From Ignisphaera sp. (lineage in GTDB: Archaea; Thermoproteota; Thermoprotei_A; Sulfolobales; Ignisphaeraceae), in assembly GCA_038735125.1 (NCBI GenBank), contig JAVYNU010000001.1:343672-407671 (forward strand): a stretch of DNA of 64,000 nucleotides. Reading direction: 5' to 3'. Under the pieces are notes generated by a model. That model was given only the letters and a program-made list of their open reading frames with translations, was not told where the DNA came from and searched no databases. The position numbers and the translations under genes were made by a program. Each line of letters starts with the position of its first letter. Within the stretch, counting starts at the first letter, position 1. Positions 62,450 to 64,000 of this stretch are shown here, in pieces.

Positions 62450-62658
62450 ATTAACATCGCCTTTGGATAAACATTCTCTGTATTTTTTTATAAATCAAGA
62501 GTATGCCGTTCTTCAATAAAAATAGTCTTTAGCTCAATATTTATTTTTACATATTTCTAAATTCATTTGCAAATGCAAAATTGAAAGTCAGCAATCGCGA
62601 AGCTGTTTTTATCTCTATGGATCTAAGCTATATGAGTTTCATCTGTGGAGACGTTTAA

Positions 62659-62667
62659 CTTAAATAC
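62659..62667 (+). promoter_or_regulatory. TATA box for ahcY
   Basis: CTTAAATAC predicts transcription start near 62690. A GAGGTG site at 62699-62704 then precedes GTG 62712 by 7 nt and decides that start. Confidence 0.5.
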
Positions 62668-62711
62668 TTAAGGCGAAAGATAAGATACTGAAGCTGTTGA
62701 GGTGCAAGTCT

Positions 62712-63956
62712 GTGAGCTATAAAGTAAAGGATATGAGTCTTGCTGAGAAGGGTAGAAAGCAGATTGAATGGGCTCGTATGCATATGCCTGTTTTAAGGAT
62801 TATTGCAGATGAGTTTAGTAGAGAAAAGCCTTTAGATGGTATAAGGATCGCTGCTGTTCTGCATGTGACCAAGGAGACAGCAGTTTTGGCTGAGACATTA
62901 ATGGCCGGGGGTGCAGAGGTCTGGCTTGCCGCCAGCAACCCCCTCTCTACACAGGACGATGTTGCAGCTGCGCTAGCCTCTGAGGGCGTTCATGTATATG
63001 CTTGGAGAGGTGAAACAGAGGAAGAGTACTTTGGCGCAATAAAAACTGTTGCTAGTGCAGAGCCACAGATAGTAATTGATGATGGCGGGGATCTGCATGC
63101 ATATCTTCATAGTACTGCCCAAGAAATTGCAAAGAAGGTGTTTGGAGGCACCGAAGAAACTACAACAGGAGTTCTTAGGCTAAAGGCCATGGAGAAGCAA
63201 GGGATTCTGAAGTACCCTGTGATAGCAGTTAACAACGCGTTGACGAAATTCATGTTCGATAATAGGTATGGAACTGGTCAAAGCACAATTGATGGTATAC
63301 TAAGAGCTACGAACATTCTCATAGCTGGTAAAATAGTTGTTGTTGCTGGTTATGGCTGGGTTGGAAGAGGTATTGCATGGAAAGCCAGGGGAATGGGAGC
63401 AAGGGTAATAGTGGCAGAAGTCGACCCCATTAGAGCTCTAGAAGCTGTTATGGATGGGTTCGAGGTTATGAAAATGGATGAAGCTGCTGAAATAGGTGAT
63501 GTATTTATAACTGCTACCGGAAACATTAATGTTATAACAAAAACCCATTTTGAGAAAATGAAAGATGGGGCAATACTGGCAAACGCTGGTCACTTTGATG
63601 TGGAGGTCAGCGTAAAAGACTTAGAGTCAATGGCTATTTCAAAAAGAGAAATTAGAGATTGCGTGACGGAGTATATGCTATATAACAGGAAAAGACTTTA
63701 TATTCTCGGAAGAGGGAGGCTTGTGAACCTTGTTTGTGCAGAGGGGCACTCAAGTGAGGTTATGGATATGAGTTTTGCGAACCAAGCTCTGGCAGCTAGA
63801 TACATTGTTAAGAATAGAGAAGTTTTAGAGAAAAAGGTCTATAATGTGCCATTAGAAATAGATCGGAGAGTTGCAGAGCTAAAGCTACGGTCCATGGGCA
63901 TAGAAATAGATGTGTTAACAGATGAGCAGAGGAAATACTTAGAAAGTTGGTTATAA
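62712..63956 (+). CDS. ahcY: S-adenosylhomocysteine hydrolase
   Basis: AhcY splits S-adenosylhomocysteine, the product of all SAM-dependent methylations, into adenosine and homocysteine using bound NAD. Seen: [57 protein letters not shown], the NAD site [57 protein letters not shown] and the C-terminal [13 protein letters not shown] 62712 (SYKVKDMSL) is chosen over TTG 62697. The many methyltransferases in this window feed it. Confidence 0.97.
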   Translation: MSYKVKDMSLAEKGRKQIEWARMHMPVLRIIADEFSREKPLDGIRIAAVLHVTKETAVLAETLMAGGAEVWLAASNPLSTQDDVAAALASEGVHVYAWRGETEEEYFGAIKTVASAEPQIVIDDGGDLHAYLHSTAQEIAKKVFGGTEETTTGVLRLKAMEKQGILKYPVIAVNNALTKFMFDNRYGTGQSTIDGILRATNILIAGKIVVVAGYGWVGRGIAWKARGMGARVIVAEVDPIRALEAVMDGFEVMKMDEAAEIGDVFITATGNINVITKTHFEKMKDGAILANAGHFDVEVSVKDLESMAISKREIRDCVTEYMLYNRKRLYILGRGRLVNLVCAEGHSSEVMDMSFANQALAARYIVKNREVLEKKVYNVPLEIDRRVAELKLRSMGIEIDVLTDEQRKYLESWL

Positions 63957-64000
63957 TCTCTAAATAGTTTTTCGTCAATCAAATTCCTTGAAATATAATC

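Noticed and set aside
62570-62640. Possible C/D guide RNA upstream of ahcY on the minus strand
   Set aside because: The C box (AGATGAA) departs from consensus, no C'/D' pair is seen, and no TATA box is correctly placed.

Overview
The window reads as a chromosomal segment of a low-GC hyperthermophilic crenarchaeon (Thermoproteota). The evidence is two TFIIB-type factors, a TFE-beta homologue, topoisomerase VI, PCNA, the large primase subunit, aCPSF1/FttA, GatE, TiaS, glycerol-1-phosphate dehydrogenase and GGGP synthase, intron-bearing tRNA genes, and TATA-box promoters with short leaders. The genus cannot be fixed from this alone; an Ignisphaera- or Desulfurococcales-like organism is the best guess. 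Nearly all genes are core information-processing or housekeeping genes. No intact transposon, prophage or CRISPR array is present.

Layout. 1-1.3 kb: a truncated HD-domain phosphohydrolase and a YwgA-like partner. 1.3-7.5 kb: tRNA-Ala, a C/D-box guide RNA, aspS, truD/pth2, a Zn-ribbon/EF-1beta/winged-helix cluster, fen1 and argF. 7.5-10.2 kb: unrecognised small genes around an adenosine-specific kinase. 10.4-12 kb: a pyruvoyl-dependent decarboxylase, a structured non-coding block and three tRNAs (Val, intron-bearing Cys, and Phe with an intron inside the anticodon stem). 12-20.6 kb: topoisomerase VI, deoxyhypusine synthase/hisS/tRNA-endonuclease subunit, mtnA-like, GGGP synthase, a Sec61-beta gene and RNase P RNA. 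20.9-29.5 kb: tiaS, tsr3, tRNA-Val(CAC), a DUF357-nucleotidyltransferase fusion, fttA/psmB, egsA, an FKBP isomerase and a CYTH protein. 29.5-33.2 kb: one large S-layer/stalk gene ending in a heptad coiled coil and membrane anchor. 34-40.9 kb: nadM, rtcA, eL37, LSm, tRNA-His and tRNA-iMet, an H/ACA-like RNA, an atypical TFB, a second C/D RNA, pcn and priL. 41-46.4 kb: a metal-site-less amidohydrolase homologue, PhoH-KH, taw3, gatE and eS30. 46.5-51.5 kb: nop5-flpA and trm1. 51.6-54.2 kb: TFE-beta, TFB with a broken zinc ribbon, gar1, srp19 and eS8. 54.4-64 kb: uppS, a coiled-coil/GPN-GTPase/radical-SAM cluster, prs, trm-G10, rnz, a structured block, UPF0201/UPF0200 and ahcY.

How the parts fit together. 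RNA maturation dominates. Guide RNAs sit in the same window as their protein partners (Nop5, fibrillarin, Gar1). Intron-bearing tRNAs sit with a splicing-endonuclease subunit, RNase P RNA and RNase Z. Several tRNA modifiers (TruD, TiaS, Trm1, Trm-G10, Taw3) are encoded here. Arginine synthesis (ArgF), a SpeD/ArgDC-type decarboxylase, TiaS (which uses agmatine) and deoxyhypusine synthase (which uses spermidine) form a plausible polyamine thread. EgsA, GGGP synthase and UppS cover early membrane-lipid and glycosyl-carrier synthesis.

The most unusual signals are the pair of incomplete TFB-like factors, the initiator tRNA bracketed by a perfect 8-bp inverted repeat, three unannotated guide-RNA candidates with well-placed TATA boxes, the stem-located intron of tRNA-Phe, two GC-rich structured blocks of unknown nature, and a predicted non-catalytic amidohydrolase.
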